Below, piece after piece: positions 23,938-32,901 of a stretch of 64,000 nucleotides of DNA. Below the pieces are notes generated by a model. That model saw only the letters and a program-made list of their open reading frames with translations. It was not told where the DNA came from and ran no database searches. Location of the stretch: the NCBI GenBank assembly GCA_965652395.1, contig CBFGUW010000001.1, positions 129,163 through 193,162 on the forward strand, written 5' to 3'. This stretch comes from Saccharospirillum sp965652395 (GTDB taxonomy: Bacteria; Pseudomonadota; Gammaproteobacteria; Pseudomonadales; Natronospirillaceae). The position numbers were made by a program, and so were the translations under genes. Each line of letters starts with the position of its first letter. Positions within the stretch are counted from its first letter, which is position 1.

Positions 23938-24056
23938 CGGCTACCAATGGTGCCTCTGTGGGGTCGGGCGGAGTGCCGCCCACTCAATCCCTCCATGGAG
24001 CCTAGGCCGCAGCATCCTTGCTGCGGACTTCCCCTCAGAGGCACCATTGGTAGCCG
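23938..24056 (+). repeat. Stem-loop element, copy 3
   Basis: A perfect 21-bp inverted repeat (23938-23958 with 24036-24056), extended inward by four more pairs after one mismatch, encloses a 67-base loop with a GGCGG-AGTG-CCGCC hairpin and a CCGCAGCA-TCCT-TGCTGCGG hairpin. TCCATGG-GCCT plus the second hairpin match copy 2; the arms do not. It lies between the glpV terminator and the second binding-protein gene. The rest of 23857-24191 (335 bases) shows no gene. Confidence 0.85.
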
Positions 24057-24191
24057 CCGCTAGTCTTCAATGGCTCCCAGATCAATACAAAGGAGCTTCT
24101 GTGTAATTTCCGGCTTTGCCGTTCTTTTACCGCTTTTAGTTATCTCAGTTTCGAACTGTTGAGCGGTTATAACAATAAAAAGGTCCTACCT

Positions 24192-25919
24192 ATGACAATG
24201 ACAAACCCTATCGCCCGATATGCGGCGGCCGTTGCGCTTTGCCTATCATTCAGCGCTCACGCCGACAATATTCAACAATGGATCGAGAAGGAATTCACTC
24301 CCTCTACATTGACACCTGACCAGCAAACAGCGGAATTGCAATGGTTTGCGGAGGCTGCGGTGCCTTTCCAGGGCATGACCATTAAGGTGCTTAGCGAAAC
24401 CATTGCCACCCATCAATATGAATCGGAGGTATTGGCCAAGGCCTTTAGTGAAATAACTGGAATAAAGGTTGAACATGAAACCGTGCGTGAGGGGGATGTT
24501 ATTCATCAACTTTGGCTGCAAATGATTTCCGGTAGTAACGAATACGATTTATTTGTGAATGATTCGGATTCGATAGGCACCCATTTTCGCTCCGGTAAAA
24601 TTCTTTCGCTCAGCCAGTTTATGGCGGGTGAGGGGCGTTCTGTGACTTTGCCGACTCTTGATCTGGAAGATTTTATTGGGCTGGATTTTGTTAGAGGGGA
24701 CGATGGAGAGCTGTACCAGTTGCCTGACCAGCAGTTTGCGAACCTGTATTGGTTTCGGTATGACTGGTTCCAGCGGTCGGATCTTCAGCAGCGTTTTCGT
24801 GAGTTGTATGGCTATGAGTTGGGGGTTCCGGTTAACTGGTCGGCTTATGAGGATATCGCTGAGTTCTTTACCGATCATGTGAAGGAAATTGATGGTCGGC
24901 CGGTATACGGGCACTCGGATTATGGTAAGCGGGATGCTTCGCTTGGCTGGCGTTTTACCGATGCCTGGTTTTCGATGGCGGGTGCGGGTGACCCTGGTTT
25001 ACCCAACGGTCACCCTGTGGATGAGTGGGGTATTCGTGTTGAAAACTGTCAACCGGTTGGGTCGCATGTTGCGCGGGGTGGGGCAACTAATGCTCCGGCG
25101 TCGGTGTATGCGCTGGAGACCTTTGTTGATTGGCTGAATCGTTTCGCGCCTCCCGGCGCTCGAAATCTTACCTTTGAGGAAGCCGGGCCTTTACCGGCGC
25201 AGGGGAATATCGCGCAGCAGATATTTTGGTATACGACTTTCACCAGCGATTTGCTGGAGAAGGGTTTGCCGGTGACGAATGCGGATGGGACACCGAAGTG
25301 GCGGATGGCGCCGTCGCCCCATGGGGCATACTGGGAAGAGGGGATGAAGCTGGGTTATCAGGATGTGGGCGCTTGGACCATTCCCCGTTTCATGAGTACG
25401 AGACGACAGCAGGCGGCGTGGTTGTATGCTCAGTTTACGGTTTCCAAGACCGTTTCCTTGAAGAAAACCTTGGTCGGGTTAACCCCGATTCGGGAATCTG
25501 ACTTGTTTTCTGATGAGATGACTGAAGTGGCGCCGAGTTTGGGCGGTTTGGTTGAGTTTTATCGAAGCCCAGCACGCAAGGCGTGGACGCCGACGGGCGT
25601 GAATGTTCCGGATTATCCGAAACTTTCCGAGCGTTGGTGGCCGAATATCGCGGATGCGGTCTCCGGTGATAAAACTGCTCAGGAGGCGTTGGATCAGTTG
25701 GCCACTGAGCAGGATCGCATTATGAGCATTATGGAACGTACCTATCAAACGGATATTTGCGGTCCGAAAATTGCCGATCTCGAACAGGCGCAGGGGGCTG
25801 ACTACTGGCTCGATCAGCCTGGTGCCCCCAAGCCTGAATTAGCGGTGGAAAAGCCTCGGGGTGAGACCGTTCCTTACGATCAATTGCTACGTGCCTGGCA
25901 GGCAGGGCAAGTGCGGTAA
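24192..25919 (+). CDS. Second glycerol-type binding protein, GlpV paralogue
   Basis: A 575-residue periplasmic binding protein, clearly a paralogue of GlpV and about two-thirds identical by eye over its full length, with the same landmarks (THQYESEVLAKAF, NDSDSIGTHFR, LYQLPDQQFANLYWFRYDW, DICGPKI). Signal peptide at about 1-28 (AVALCLSFSAHA). ATG at 24192 follows AAAAAGG; a second ATG lies two codons later. Codon choice is more AT-rich than in glpV, suggesting either relaxed expression or separate acquisition. It is separated from the importer by a terminator and is 14 bases upstream of a chemoreceptor gene. It could be a spare importer subunit of different affinity or a ligand carrier for that receptor. 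Confidence 0.9.
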   Translation: MTMTNPIARYAAAVALCLSFSAHADNIQQWIEKEFTPSTLTPDQQTAELQWFAEAAVPFQGMTIKVLSETIATHQYESEVLAKAFSEITGIKVEHETVREGDVIHQLWLQMISGSNEYDLFVNDSDSIGTHFRSGKILSLSQFMAGEGRSVTLPTLDLEDFIGLDFVRGDDGELYQLPDQQFANLYWFRYDWFQRSDLQQRFRELYGYELGVPVNWSAYEDIAEFFTDHVKEIDGRPVYGHSDYGKRDASLGWRFTDAWFSMAGAGDPGLPNGHPVDEWGIRVENCQPVGSHVARGGATNAPASVYALETFVDWLNRFAPPGARNLTFEEAGPLPAQGNIAQQIFWYTTFTSDLLEKGLPVTNADGTPKWRMAPSPHGAYWEEGMKLGYQDVGAWTIPRFMSTRRQQAAWLYAQFTVSKTVSLKKTLVGLTPIRESDLFSDEMTEVAPSLGGLVEFYRSPARKAWTPTGVNVPDYPKLSERWWPNIADAVSGDKTAQEALDQLATEQDRIMSIMERTYQTDICGPKIADLEQAQGADYWLDQPGAPKPELAVEKPRGETVPYDQLLRAWQAGQVR

Positions 25920-25933
25920 CGTGGGAGGCCGAG

Positions 25934-27979
25934 ATGAAGACGAGTATGTTCACAGTCTTTTCCAAAGGCATTGGTACGCGGGTTGCTGGGTTGATTACGG
26001 TGGTGGCTGTCATAATTGCAGGGGTATTTTTGTACTCCCAACTGGGTATGACTCGCGCCAATGAGCAGTTCAATGCTTTGGTGCAACGTGTAAACCAGAG
26101 CGGTGATCTGCTGGAGCAACTCACCGCAAACTTTCTTTCCACGTCGAATGGTGCGGCTTCCCTGCTATCCGAAAGTACCCAGGCTTCTGTGGAGTCCAGA
26201 TTGGCCGATATCCAGGCGTTAGCGCCCGCCTTTCAGTCTGCGGCTCGGGATCTGGCGATTGTGTTACCTGAAACGCGTGGTGATGTGGATGTGCTTTTGG
26301 AGGAGCGGAGCCGTCTCAGCAAAGTGATCGAAGAAATCGCGCAGTTGCAGAGCCGGGCGATTGGCCTTCAGGCTTCCAATCATGTCGCCATCGAGTCATA
26401 TCGTGAAGCATCCGCTGAATTGTTGGATGGGCTGTCGGATCTCATTCAACTGATCAATATGTTTGCCAGCGACTACCCCATTGTGATTGAAGCGCAAAAC
26501 GTAAAACAGGTGTTGCTTTCATTGGAGCTGTCATTGATCAATTACATGGCGGCCGAAGAGCCGGAACTGTTAAACCGGCTGCGTGTGGAAACAGAGGACC
26601 TGATGCAGTCTGGGTTGTCGACATTTGAAACATTAAGGCTAATGGTCGATGACCCGACTACTCGGGAGGATATTCAAAAACTGTATCGTGGTTATGAAGA
26701 CCTCGTGAATGAGCGTATCACCAATGCTGGGCTGTTCGACGCCCGCGTCGCCCAGTTGGGGGCCCGCAGTCAGGCACTTGAGCGTGTCACCGAAGTGGAT
26801 GTCTCCATTGACACTCTGGGTGCGGCTATTGAGGCCTTTAAAGAAAGAACACGCACTTTGATTGACCAGTCCCGCCAAGAGACCGATGCCATTGTCGACC
26901 AGGTGATGCAGGCGATGGTGATCGCTATCGTTTTAGTGATTCTCAGTTTTGCCGGGCTATTGGTTATGGTCCGCAGTGTGGTGGTCAGGCCGGTTCAGGC
27001 CATTACTCAGCGGGTGGTCGATATTGCAGAAGGCGATGGTGACCTGACCCGACGCATCCAGTCCAAACGAACCGATGAATTGGGCACTTTGGCGAATCAA
27101 TTCAATGCGTTCATAGAGAAAATCGAGGGTATGATTGTCCATATTCGTCAGGCCAGTGAAGAACTCGGCGAGCAGAACAGAGCGCTGAGTCTCAGTGCCC
27201 ATACCACCAATGATTACAGTGACCAACAGCGTCGCGACATCAATCAATTGGCAGAGGATATGGATACCCTGGCGGCCTCGGTTGATGAAGTCACTCAACA
27301 CGCCCGTCATTCCGCTGCCCAGGCGTTGGATGCCATCCATACAGGTCGTCAGACTCATGAACAGGTGGGTGAGACCATCGCGGATTTTGAATCCCTTGCG
27401 GCCGATGTTGGCGAAGGGGCGAACCTGATCGAAAAGCTGGCTGCGGATATCGAGCAGGTGGATTCTGTCCTGGAAGTCATCAACGGCATTGCCGAACAAA
27501 CCAATCTGCTGGCGCTGAACGCAGCCATTGAAGCGGCCCGGGCGGGGGAGCAGGGGCGGGGGTTCGCAGTAGTGGCGGATGAGGTGCGGGCACTGGCATC
27601 CCGTACCCAACAGAGTACCTCGGACATTCAGCGGGTGGTGGAGCAGGTTCAGTCGGGTTCCGCAGCGGCTACCCGTTTTATGAAATCCAGCCAGACACGC
27701 AGCGATGCCGCCTTGGAGAAAGCACGCGGTGCACGGCAGCAGCTTACGCTGATGGTTGAAGTGATCGAACAGGTCGAGCGCATGAATCAGGAGATCGGTC
27801 AGGCGGCCGAAGGGCAGCAACACATCGCCGCCCAGGTCAGCGAACGTACAAGAGCGGTGGCGTCCAGCAGCCAGCATACCAGCGAGGAAGCCAGGCGCAG
27901 TGCCGACTACTGTGAGCGTGTGGATGAGCTGAGCGGGAGCCTGAATAGACTGGTTGGACGCTTCAAAGTATCTGATTAA
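25934..27979 (+). CDS. Methyl-accepting chemotaxis protein
   Basis: A 681-residue transmembrane chemoreceptor. TM1 is about 15-37, an all-helical periplasmic sensor (about 38-325) follows, TM2 is about 326-352, HAMP about 353-405, and the cytoplasmic signalling hairpin continues to the end, with the conserved tip EQTNLLALNAAIEAARAGEQ (about 518-537). The periplasmic part is long enough for a double four-helix (bimodular) sensor. There is no C-terminal NWETF-like pentapeptide for CheR/CheB tethering. ATG at 25934 follows GGGAGG. It shares an operon with the GlpV paralogue, which suggests it senses a binding-protein-borne ligand, possibly glycerol; this is inference. Confidence 0.93.
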   Translation: MKTSMFTVFSKGIGTRVAGLITVVAVIIAGVFLYSQLGMTRANEQFNALVQRVNQSGDLLEQLTANFLSTSNGAASLLSESTQASVESRLADIQALAPAFQSAARDLAIVLPETRGDVDVLLEERSRLSKVIEEIAQLQSRAIGLQASNHVAIESYREASAELLDGLSDLIQLINMFASDYPIVIEAQNVKQVLLSLELSLINYMAAEEPELLNRLRVETEDLMQSGLSTFETLRLMVDDPTTREDIQKLYRGYEDLVNERITNAGLFDARVAQLGARSQALERVTEVDVSIDTLGAAIEAFKERTRTLIDQSRQETDAIVDQVMQAMVIAIVLVILSFAGLLVMVRSVVVRPVQAITQRVVDIAEGDGDLTRRIQSKRTDELGTLANQFNAFIEKIEGMIVHIRQASEELGEQNRALSLSAHTTNDYSDQQRRDINQLAEDMDTLAASVDEVTQHARHSAAQALDAIHTGRQTHEQVGETIADFESLAADVGEGANLIEKLAADIEQVDSVLEVINGIAEQTNLLALNAAIEAARAGEQGRGFAVVADEVRALASRTQQSTSDIQRVVEQVQSGSAAATRFMKSSQTRSDAALEKARGARQQLTLMVEVIEQVERMNQEIGQAAEGQQHIAAQVSERTRAVASSSQHTSEEARRSADYCERVDELSGSLNRLVGRFKVSD

Positions 27980-28186
27980 CAAGAGGTGTTTTTATAACCA
28001 AATCGATATAAGTGGTCGCTAGCATGTGCGGCAACAGTCTCCTTAATTAACTGGGTTTATGGACAAATTGGCTGGACTCATCCTGAACGGGTTCCCATTG
28101 CATCAGGCGTGGATTTAAATCGCTTCGACGTTGATTGCACATCTTCGTAAACCTGGACAAACAACAACAATTCACAGGAGATTGGT

Positions 28187-29140
28187 ATGAACCCTAAGTT
28201 CACGGTTAAAACACTCTTGACTTCAGTGGTATCACTGACGGCTATATTGATGAGCAGCCCTTCCTTTGCGGAACCTACCTACGGTTTCTCGCAAATCGGT
28301 TCGGAAAGCGGCTGGAGAACATCCGAAACCAATTCCATCAAGGCCGAGGCGGAGCGCCGTGGGATTGACCTGAAGTTTTCCGACGCCCAGCAAAAACAGG
28401 AAAACCAGATCAAGGCGGTGCGTTCTTTCATTGCCCAGGGCGTGGATGGCATATTGCTGGCCCCGGTTGTTGAATCCGGTTGGGACCAGGTACTGCGAGA
28501 AGCGCAACGCGCACAGATTCCCGTTGTATTGATCGACCGGGGTGTCGACGCTGATCCGAGCCTGTATTTGACCAAGGTCGCGTCTGACTTCAAAGAGGAA
28601 GGCGCTTTGGCCGGTTCCTGGCTGGCAGCGGAAACCAACGGTAATTGCGACATTGTCGAACTGCAGGGCACGGTCGGCTCCTCCGCGGCGATAGACCGCA
28701 AAAGCGGATTCGATTCGCTGATCTCCAACTTCCCCAATATGAAAATCATACGGTCCCAGTCCGGAGATTTCACGCGTGCGGGTGGCAAGGAAGTGATGGA
28801 GAGCTTTATCAAGGCTGAGAATGGTGGTCGAAATATTTGTGCCGTTTTCGCGCATAACGACGACATGGCACTGGGCGCCATTCAAGCCATCAAGGAGGCT
28901 CAACTGGACCCGGCCGATGACATTCTCGTGGTCTCTATCGATGCCGTTCCGGATATCTTCAAAGCCATGGCCGACGGCGATGCCAATGCCACTATCGAGC
29001 TGAACCCTCAATTGGGTGGCCCCGCTTTTGACGCGATTGCAGCCCATAACAACGGCGAGAGCGTCGATAAGTGGATTAAAGCCAACGGCCCTCTCTATCT
29101 GCCGGACACCGCTGCTGCGGAATACGAAGCCCGTAAATAA
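28187..29140 (+). CDS. ytfQ: Sugar-binding protein, YtfQ-like
   Basis: Periplasmic binding protein of the ribose/galactofuranose class, 317 residues. Signal peptide about 1-28 (ILMSSPSFA). YTFQ-type landmarks: TYGFSQIGSESGWRTSETNS near the start, IDRGVDADPSLYLTKVASDF, and CAVFAHNDDMALGAIQAIKE. In E. coli YtfQ binds galactofuranose. ATG at 28187 follows CAGGAG. The 207 bases upstream (27980-28186) separate it from the chemoreceptor and contain no gene; a promoter is expected there but not identified. A stable hairpin follows the stop codon, before ytfR. Confidence 0.92.
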   Translation: MNPKFTVKTLLTSVVSLTAILMSSPSFAEPTYGFSQIGSESGWRTSETNSIKAEAERRGIDLKFSDAQQKQENQIKAVRSFIAQGVDGILLAPVVESGWDQVLREAQRAQIPVVLIDRGVDADPSLYLTKVASDFKEEGALAGSWLAAETNGNCDIVELQGTVGSSAAIDRKSGFDSLISNFPNMKIIRSQSGDFTRAGGKEVMESFIKAENGGRNICAVFAHNDDMALGAIQAIKEAQLDPADDILVVSIDAVPDIFKAMADGDANATIELNPQLGGPAFDAIAAHNNGESVDKWIKANGPLYLPDTAAAEYEARK

Positions 29141-29152
29141 CGAACCAACCGT

Positions 29153-29178
29153 CCATTGGCGCCTTCGGGCGCCGATGG
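29153..29178 (+). other. Intercistronic UUCG hairpin between ytfQ and ytfR
   Basis: An 11-bp stem (one G-U pair) capped by a TTCG tetraloop, 12 bases after the ytfQ stop and 20 bases before the ytfR start. There is no T run, so it is not a terminator; such hairpins commonly protect the upstream mRNA from 3' decay and raise binding-protein output. Confidence 0.7.
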
Positions 29179-29198
29179 CTTATGCACGGGATATTCTT

Positions 29199-30707
29199 AT
29201 GACGGTAGTTGAACAATCTCCTTTGCTGTCCATCCAAGGCGTTCACAAAAGCTTCCCGGGCGTGCGTGCCTTGAACGATGTTTCTTTGACCTTCAAAGCC
29301 GGTGACATTCACGCTTTACTGGGTGAGAACGGAGCCGGAAAGTCCACCTTGATCAAGGTATTAACGGGAGTTTATACCAAAGACAGCGGTGAAATAGTCA
29401 TGGATGGGCATCCGGTACAGATGCACGATTCCCTTGATGCCCAACGACACGGCATTCGAACCGTGTACCAGGAAATAAATCTGATACCGACCATGACCGT
29501 GGCGGAAAATCTGACACTTCTGGACCAGCCCAAACGCCTGGGGCTGATCAGCTGGCGCAGTGCGGAAAGCCAGGCCAGGGATATGCTGCGTAAGGTCGGC
29601 CTGGACATCGACCCACGCAGTCAGTTGGATTCACACTCCGTTGCCATTCAACAGATGGTGGCGATTGCCAGGGCTTTGGGTTCCAAAGCAAAACTGCTGA
29701 TCCTGGATGAGCCGACCGCGAGCCTCGACAGTGATGAAATAGCCCGGTTGTTTTCTCTGATGCGGCAATTGAAGTCGGAGGGCATGGGCATTGTTTTCGT
29801 GACGCACTTTCTGGACCAGGTGTATGCCATTACCGACACCATCAGTGTGCTCAGAAATGGCTGTCACGTCGGTACCTTCAAGACTGCTGAGTTGCCCCGG
29901 GCCGACCTGGTCAGCCATATGTTGGGCAAGGATCTGGAGAGCCTTCAGCATGAGCAGCGCGCGCCTGCTCCTAAGCAAAGTGACCTTAAACGGACCCTGT
30001 CTCTTCGCCAGGTGGGTAAACGCAACATGCTGCAACCGATCGACCTGGATCTGTGCCAGGGTGAAGTCGTTGGTCTGGCCGGATTGCTGGGCTCGGGGCG
30101 TACTGAGGTATGCCAACTTGCTTTTGGGGCAAAAAAACCGGATCAGGGCCGTAAAAGCTGGATGGGTCAGGCGCTGCCCATCAATACGCCGAAGCAGGCG
30201 CTGGCTCAGGGCATGGCTTATTGCCCGGAAGACCGTAAACATCATGGCATAATCGCGGAACTCAGTGTACGCGAGAATTTGATACTGGCGTTGCAGTCAG
30301 CCCGTGGCTGGTGGTCTCCGATGCCTATGTCGGAACAAAGAAAACTCGTGGATGAGTTCATCGCACGGTTGAATATCAAGACGCCGCACATGGAAAAACC
30401 GATTGGCGAACTCAGCGGTGGCAATCAACAAAAGGTAATCTTGGCGCGTTGGCTCATCACCCATCCCAAACTGTTGATATTGGACGAACCCACTCGTGGC
30501 ATCGACGTCGGTGCTCATCATGAGATCATCCAGATCATCAAAGACCTGTGTGATGAAGGGATGTCCCTGCTGGTGGCTTCATCCGAGGTGGAGGAAATCG
30601 TTGCCTTCGCGCACCGGGTGGTGGTGATGCGCGACCGCGCTAAAGTATCGGAGATCGGGCCTGATCAAATCAGTCAAAAGTCCATTATCCAGGCCATTGC
30701 TCAATAA
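29199..30707 (+). CDS. ytfR: Sugar ABC importer ATPase, YtfR-like
   Basis: A 502-residue double-domain ATPase of the ribose-import (CUT2) class. The first domain has Walker A LLGENGAGKST, Walker B LLILDEPTASLD; the second has the changed Walker A typical of this class (GLLGSGRTE), signature LSGGNQQKV, and Walker B LLILDEPTRGIDV. This asymmetry is normal for CUT2 ATPases. The frame is open far upstream, inside ytfQ, but ATG at 29199 (CACGGGATATTCTT before it) fits the usual start MTVVEQSPLLSIQGVHKSF. Confidence 0.93.
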   Translation: MTVVEQSPLLSIQGVHKSFPGVRALNDVSLTFKAGDIHALLGENGAGKSTLIKVLTGVYTKDSGEIVMDGHPVQMHDSLDAQRHGIRTVYQEINLIPTMTVAENLTLLDQPKRLGLISWRSAESQARDMLRKVGLDIDPRSQLDSHSVAIQQMVAIARALGSKAKLLILDEPTASLDSDEIARLFSLMRQLKSEGMGIVFVTHFLDQVYAITDTISVLRNGCHVGTFKTAELPRADLVSHMLGKDLESLQHEQRAPAPKQSDLKRTLSLRQVGKRNMLQPIDLDLCQGEVVGLAGLLGSGRTEVCQLAFGAKKPDQGRKSWMGQALPINTPKQALAQGMAYCPEDRKHHGIIAELSVRENLILALQSARGWWSPMPMSEQRKLVDEFIARLNIKTPHMEKPIGELSGGNQQKVILARWLITHPKLLILDEPTRGIDVGAHHEIIQIIKDLCDEGMSLLVASSEVEEIVAFAHRVVVMRDRAKVSEIGPDQISQKSIIQAIAQ

Positions 30708-30725
30708 AATGGAAGGTAGGTCAGC

Positions 30726-31745
30726 ATGCAGTTTGTCAGCAAGATGAGGCTGGAGGCCAAGACATTGGCGCCTCTGGTTTCGTTGTTCGTATTAATTCTG
30801 GGAACCTCTCTGATTACTCCCGGTTTTCTTGATATTTCCATAGTCGAAGGGCATGTGTACGGCAGCCTGGTCGACATTGTGCATCGGGCAACGCCCACCC
30901 TGTTGGTGGCGATAGGCATGGCGGTGGTGATCGGTACCAAGGGCATTGATTTGTCCGTGGGTTCCATTATTGCCATTTGTGGGGCCGTTACCGCTGTCCT
31001 GACAGTGAACACCGAATTGTCCCCATGGCTGGTAATGGGCTGTGCGCTGCTCGCCGGTATGGTTTGCGGCCTGTGGAACGGCCTGCTGGTCACAGTTTTT
31101 GGCATTCAACCCATTGTCGCCACTCTGATCCTGATGGTGGCCGGTCGTGGTATCGCCCAGATGATTACCGGCGGCCAGATCGTGACCTTCCATTCGGAAT
31201 TCTTCAACACGATCGGTAACGGTTTTTTCGCCGGTTTACCGGTGCGCGTATTACTGGCGGTCACCATTGTTACGGCTACAGCCTTGTTGTTGCGTAAAAC
31301 CGCTTTGGGATTATTTTTCGAGGCGGTGGGGGCGAACGCCGAATCCAGCCGTTTGATGGGCATCGATTCGCGTATGTTGATTATCATCGCTTACGTGTTT
31401 TCAGGTTTTTGCTCTGCGATGGCGGGCATCATCATTGCCGCTGATATTCGCGGTGCTGACGCCAACAACGCGGGACTTTGGTTGGAACTGGATGCGATTC
31501 TGGCTGTGGTCATTGCGGGTGCCTCACTCAGCGGCGGGCGCATCTATTTGGCGCTGACCGTGGTTGGCGCTTTGATCATTCAGACCTTAACCACGGCGAT
31601 ACTGACCAGTGGGCTACCAGCTCAGTACAACCTGATTGTGAAGGCCAGCATCGTCCTGTTGGTTCTATTGATTCAGTCTTCGAGAACGCGGGACTTCATC
31701 AAATCCCGCCTGTCGTCGGTCAGGAGGTCCGCCCATGTTGAATGA
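30726..31745 (+). CDS. ytfT: Sugar ABC importer permease, YtfT-like
   Basis: A 339-residue CUT2 permease with eight to ten TM helices. Characteristic segments are GTKGIDLSVGSIIAICGAV, GFGIQPIVATLILM-type (here VFGIQPIVATLILMVAGRG) and the ATPase-contact region ESSRLMGID. ATG at 30726 is preceded by GGAAGGTAGGTC. Its end overlaps the next permease gene by 11 bases, so both are probably made in equal amounts as a heterodimer. Confidence 0.92.
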   Translation: MQFVSKMRLEAKTLAPLVSLFVLILGTSLITPGFLDISIVEGHVYGSLVDIVHRATPTLLVAIGMAVVIGTKGIDLSVGSIIAICGAVTAVLTVNTELSPWLVMGCALLAGMVCGLWNGLLVTVFGIQPIVATLILMVAGRGIAQMITGGQIVTFHSEFFNTIGNGFFAGLPVRVLLAVTIVTATALLLRKTALGLFFEAVGANAESSRLMGIDSRMLIIIAYVFSGFCSAMAGIIIAADIRGADANNAGLWLELDAILAVVIAGASLSGGRIYLALTVVGALIIQTLTTAILTSGLPAQYNLIVKASIVLLVLLIQSSRTRDFIKSRLSSVRRSAHVE

Positions 31746-32748
31746 ACGCATTTTGCCACTGATCGCGACGATCGTCGTTTTCCTATTGCTGTATGGTTAT
31801 GGGGTCGTTGAATACAAAGGGTTTCGGGATACGTTGGTATTTACCAACCTGTTGACCGATAACGCCTTTTTAATCGTCACCGCAGTGGGCATGAGCTTTG
31901 TTATTATTTCTGGCGGCATTGATCTTTCGGTGGGCTCAATGATCGCTTTTATTGGTGTGTTACTGGCCTACCTTGTCAGTGGCTTGGGTATCCATCCGAT
32001 TGCCGCGGCCGCTATAGCGCTCTGTGTCGCCACGCTCTTTGGCACCGCTATGGGCGTCATCATCGCCTATTTCGATATCCAACCCTTTATTGTGACTCTG
32101 GCCGGTTTGTTTCTGTTCCGTGGCTTGGCTTACCTGATCAACCTGGATTCGGTGCCCATCGATCATCCGTTTTTGGTAACACTGGCTGAAATCTACGTGC
32201 CTTTACCCGGCCGTGGAGGCTTGACCTTTATCGCCATGGCGATGCTGGTGTTGTTGGTGGTCGGTATGGTGGTGGCAAAGCGCACCCGTTTTGGTTTGAA
32301 CGTCTATGCGATTGGAGGCGACAAGCAATCCGCCGCCCTATTGGGAGTTCCGGTTAATCGAACGCTGGTGAAGATCTACGCCTTGAGTGGTTTTTACAGT
32401 GGTGCAGCAGGCGTGGTATTCGCCATTTACACCGGGTCAGGCTATCCATTGGCCGCTGTAGGCGTGGAGCTTGATGCCATCGCCGCCGTGGTGATAGGCG
32501 GGACATTGTTGACCGGCGGTGTCGGCTTTGTTGTCGGGGCGTTTTTGGGTGCGCTGATTCAAGGCATTATTCAAACCCTGATCTCCTTCGATGGAACCCT
32601 CAATAGCTGGTGGACCAAGGTGGCTATCGGGGCTTTGTTGTTACTCTTTATTTTGATGCAGAAAGGCATTGTCCATTTCACCAAGCGTTATTCGGAAAAG
32701 AGTATCGAACCGAAGGCGGCTGCTGAGCCTGTCTCCAAGGTGGCGTGA
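31735..32748 (+). CDS. yjfF: Sugar ABC importer permease, YjfF-like
   Basis: Second CUT2 permease, 337 residues, with the family motif SGGIDLSVGSMIAF, YFDIQPFIVTLAGLFLFRG and the contact loop SAALLGVPV. It begins inside the end of ytfT after a GGAGG site and completes the importer. In E. coli the YtfQRT-YjfF system imports galactofuranose; specificity here is not proven. No sugar-metabolising gene follows directly; the 153-base gap to the next gene shows a partial dyad around GGCGCATAGTG but no clear terminator. Confidence 0.91.
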   Translation: MLNERILPLIATIVVFLLLYGYGVVEYKGFRDTLVFTNLLTDNAFLIVTAVGMSFVIISGGIDLSVGSMIAFIGVLLAYLVSGLGIHPIAAAAIALCVATLFGTAMGVIIAYFDIQPFIVTLAGLFLFRGLAYLINLDSVPIDHPFLVTLAEIYVPLPGRGGLTFIAMAMLVLLVVGMVVAKRTRFGLNVYAIGGDKQSAALLGVPVNRTLVKIYALSGFYSGAAGVVFAIYTGSGYPLAAVGVELDAIAAVVIGGTLLTGGVGFVVGAFLGALIQGIIQTLISFDGTLNSWWTKVAIGALLLLFILMQKGIVHFTKRYSEKSIEPKAAAEPVSKVA

Positions 32749-32901
32749 GTGATGACCTATGGCCTATGCCAGTCGCTTTAAAACAGGCGCATAGTGTGGT
32801 TCAAGCCGATGGTCATAGTGTATTCCCCTCATCGGCCTGGACTCGCATCCTGATTTAACTTGATGGCGAGTTGGTGACTCATGGTTCCAAGGGAGGCTCT
32901 C

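Noticed and set aside
12502..24056. Integron attC sites
   Set aside because: The elements are palindromic and of suitable length, but lack the RYYYAAC/GTTRRRY ends, there is no integrase, and they do not flank cassette-like promoterless genes.
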